Assembly: GCA_024734495.1 (NCBI GenBank)
Contig: JALMQS010000030.1
Coordinates: 5,309,712-5,373,711 of the forward strand
Source: Forficula auricularia
Taxonomy: Eukaryota > Arthropoda > Insecta > Dermaptera > Forficulidae
Length of the DNA stretch: 64,000 nucleotides
Direction: 5' to 3'
The translations under genes were made by a program, and so were the position numbers. The notes under the pieces were generated by a model that worked only from the letters and a program-made list of their open reading frames with translations, searched no databases and had not been told where the DNA came from. This document shows positions 63,895-64,000 of the stretch, piece after piece (position 1 is the stretch's first letter; every line of letters starts with the position of its first letter).

Positions 63895-64000
63895 AAATAA
63901 AACAAAATTGAGTTTTGAATTCGATATATTTCGGGGGTGAGCCTATCATCAGGAGTCAAAGAGGGTCAAAGGGCTCACCCCCGAAATATATCGAATTCAA
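63895..64000. repeat. foldback with hammerhead at the window edge
   Basis: Inverted arms share TTGAATTCGATATATTTCGG and its complement, and the second arm is cut by the window end. The minus-strand motif is at 63923. The plus arm has lost the CUGAUGA part. Confidence 0.7.
63923..63952 (-). ncRNA. hammerhead ribozyme motif, GG family
   Basis: The minus strand reads CUC, CUGAUGA, an unpaired UA, stem II GG/CC with a CUCA loop (the 3' side has five C), GAA, stem III AUAUAU, C, then GA. Core complete. Stem II is short and may be worn from GGGG/CCCC. Confidence 0.55.

Overview
The window is a piece of an AT-rich animal nuclear genome, probably an arthropod and perhaps an insect. I infer this from the transposon families (Penelope-like, mariner, Tc1, hAT, BEL/Pao and CR1/jockey-group relics, tRNA-derived SINEs) and from abundant microsatellites and homopolymer runs; the species cannot be named. 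I found no convincing host protein gene, rRNA gene or intact tRNA gene. Almost every recognisable feature is a transposable element or its debris, often nested two or three deep.

Layout. 1.6-4.0 kb: a foldback element, then two adjacent hAT-type elements, each with a further insertion. 4.6-6.9 kb: the longest coding relic, a CR1/jockey-group LINE reverse transcriptase on the minus strand. 7.4-12.3 kb: copies of an unclassified repeat (family X) with an internal GC-rich minisatellite, SINE pieces and two hammerhead-like motifs. 14.5-16.6 kb: a large foldback and a repeat I call family Y. 17.3-21.2 kb: SINE copies, foldbacks and a decayed Penelope-like element (PLE). 22.3-23.3 kb: a dead mariner. 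24.4-27.7 kb: nested PLE foldbacks, a huge perfect palindrome and a tRNA-derived SINE. 31-36.4 kb: more PLE sequence with a GIY-YIG endonuclease relic, LINE tails and a MITE. 37.8-40.5 kb: an inverted-repeat element with internal 118-bp tandem repeats, then a second family Y copy carrying a family X insertion. 43.1-45.7 kb: a hAT element whose transposase is split by a small, young LTR retrotransposon. 47.2-50.7 kb: a run of foldbacks with hammerhead-like cores. 52-64 kb: hAT, SINE, Harbinger-like, Tc1-like, BEL/Pao and LINE relics, with another hammerhead foldback at the right edge.

The most interesting signal is a set of about 18 short RNA motifs with a hammerhead-ribozyme core (CUGANGA, stem II, GAAA, a tiny stem III, then the cleavage dinucleotide). 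About eight more are damaged. They belong to several families whose helices differ in sequence but keep pairing. Two of them lie roughly 400-600 bp downstream of Penelope-type coding relics on the same strand, which fits the known association of PLEs with hammerheads. Most sit in head-to-head inverted repeats. All share one extra unpaired A or U between the core and stem II, so activity cannot be assumed.

The second notable object is the LTR element at 43535-45199. It has near-identical LTRs, a 4-bp target duplication, a lysine-tRNA-type primer site, an intact gag and an in-frame slippery heptamer G GGA AAC at the point where a -1 shift joins gag to a short remnant of pol. Several nestings (hAT/LTR, family Y with X or Z) give pre-insertion sites inside the window and so a relative order of events.
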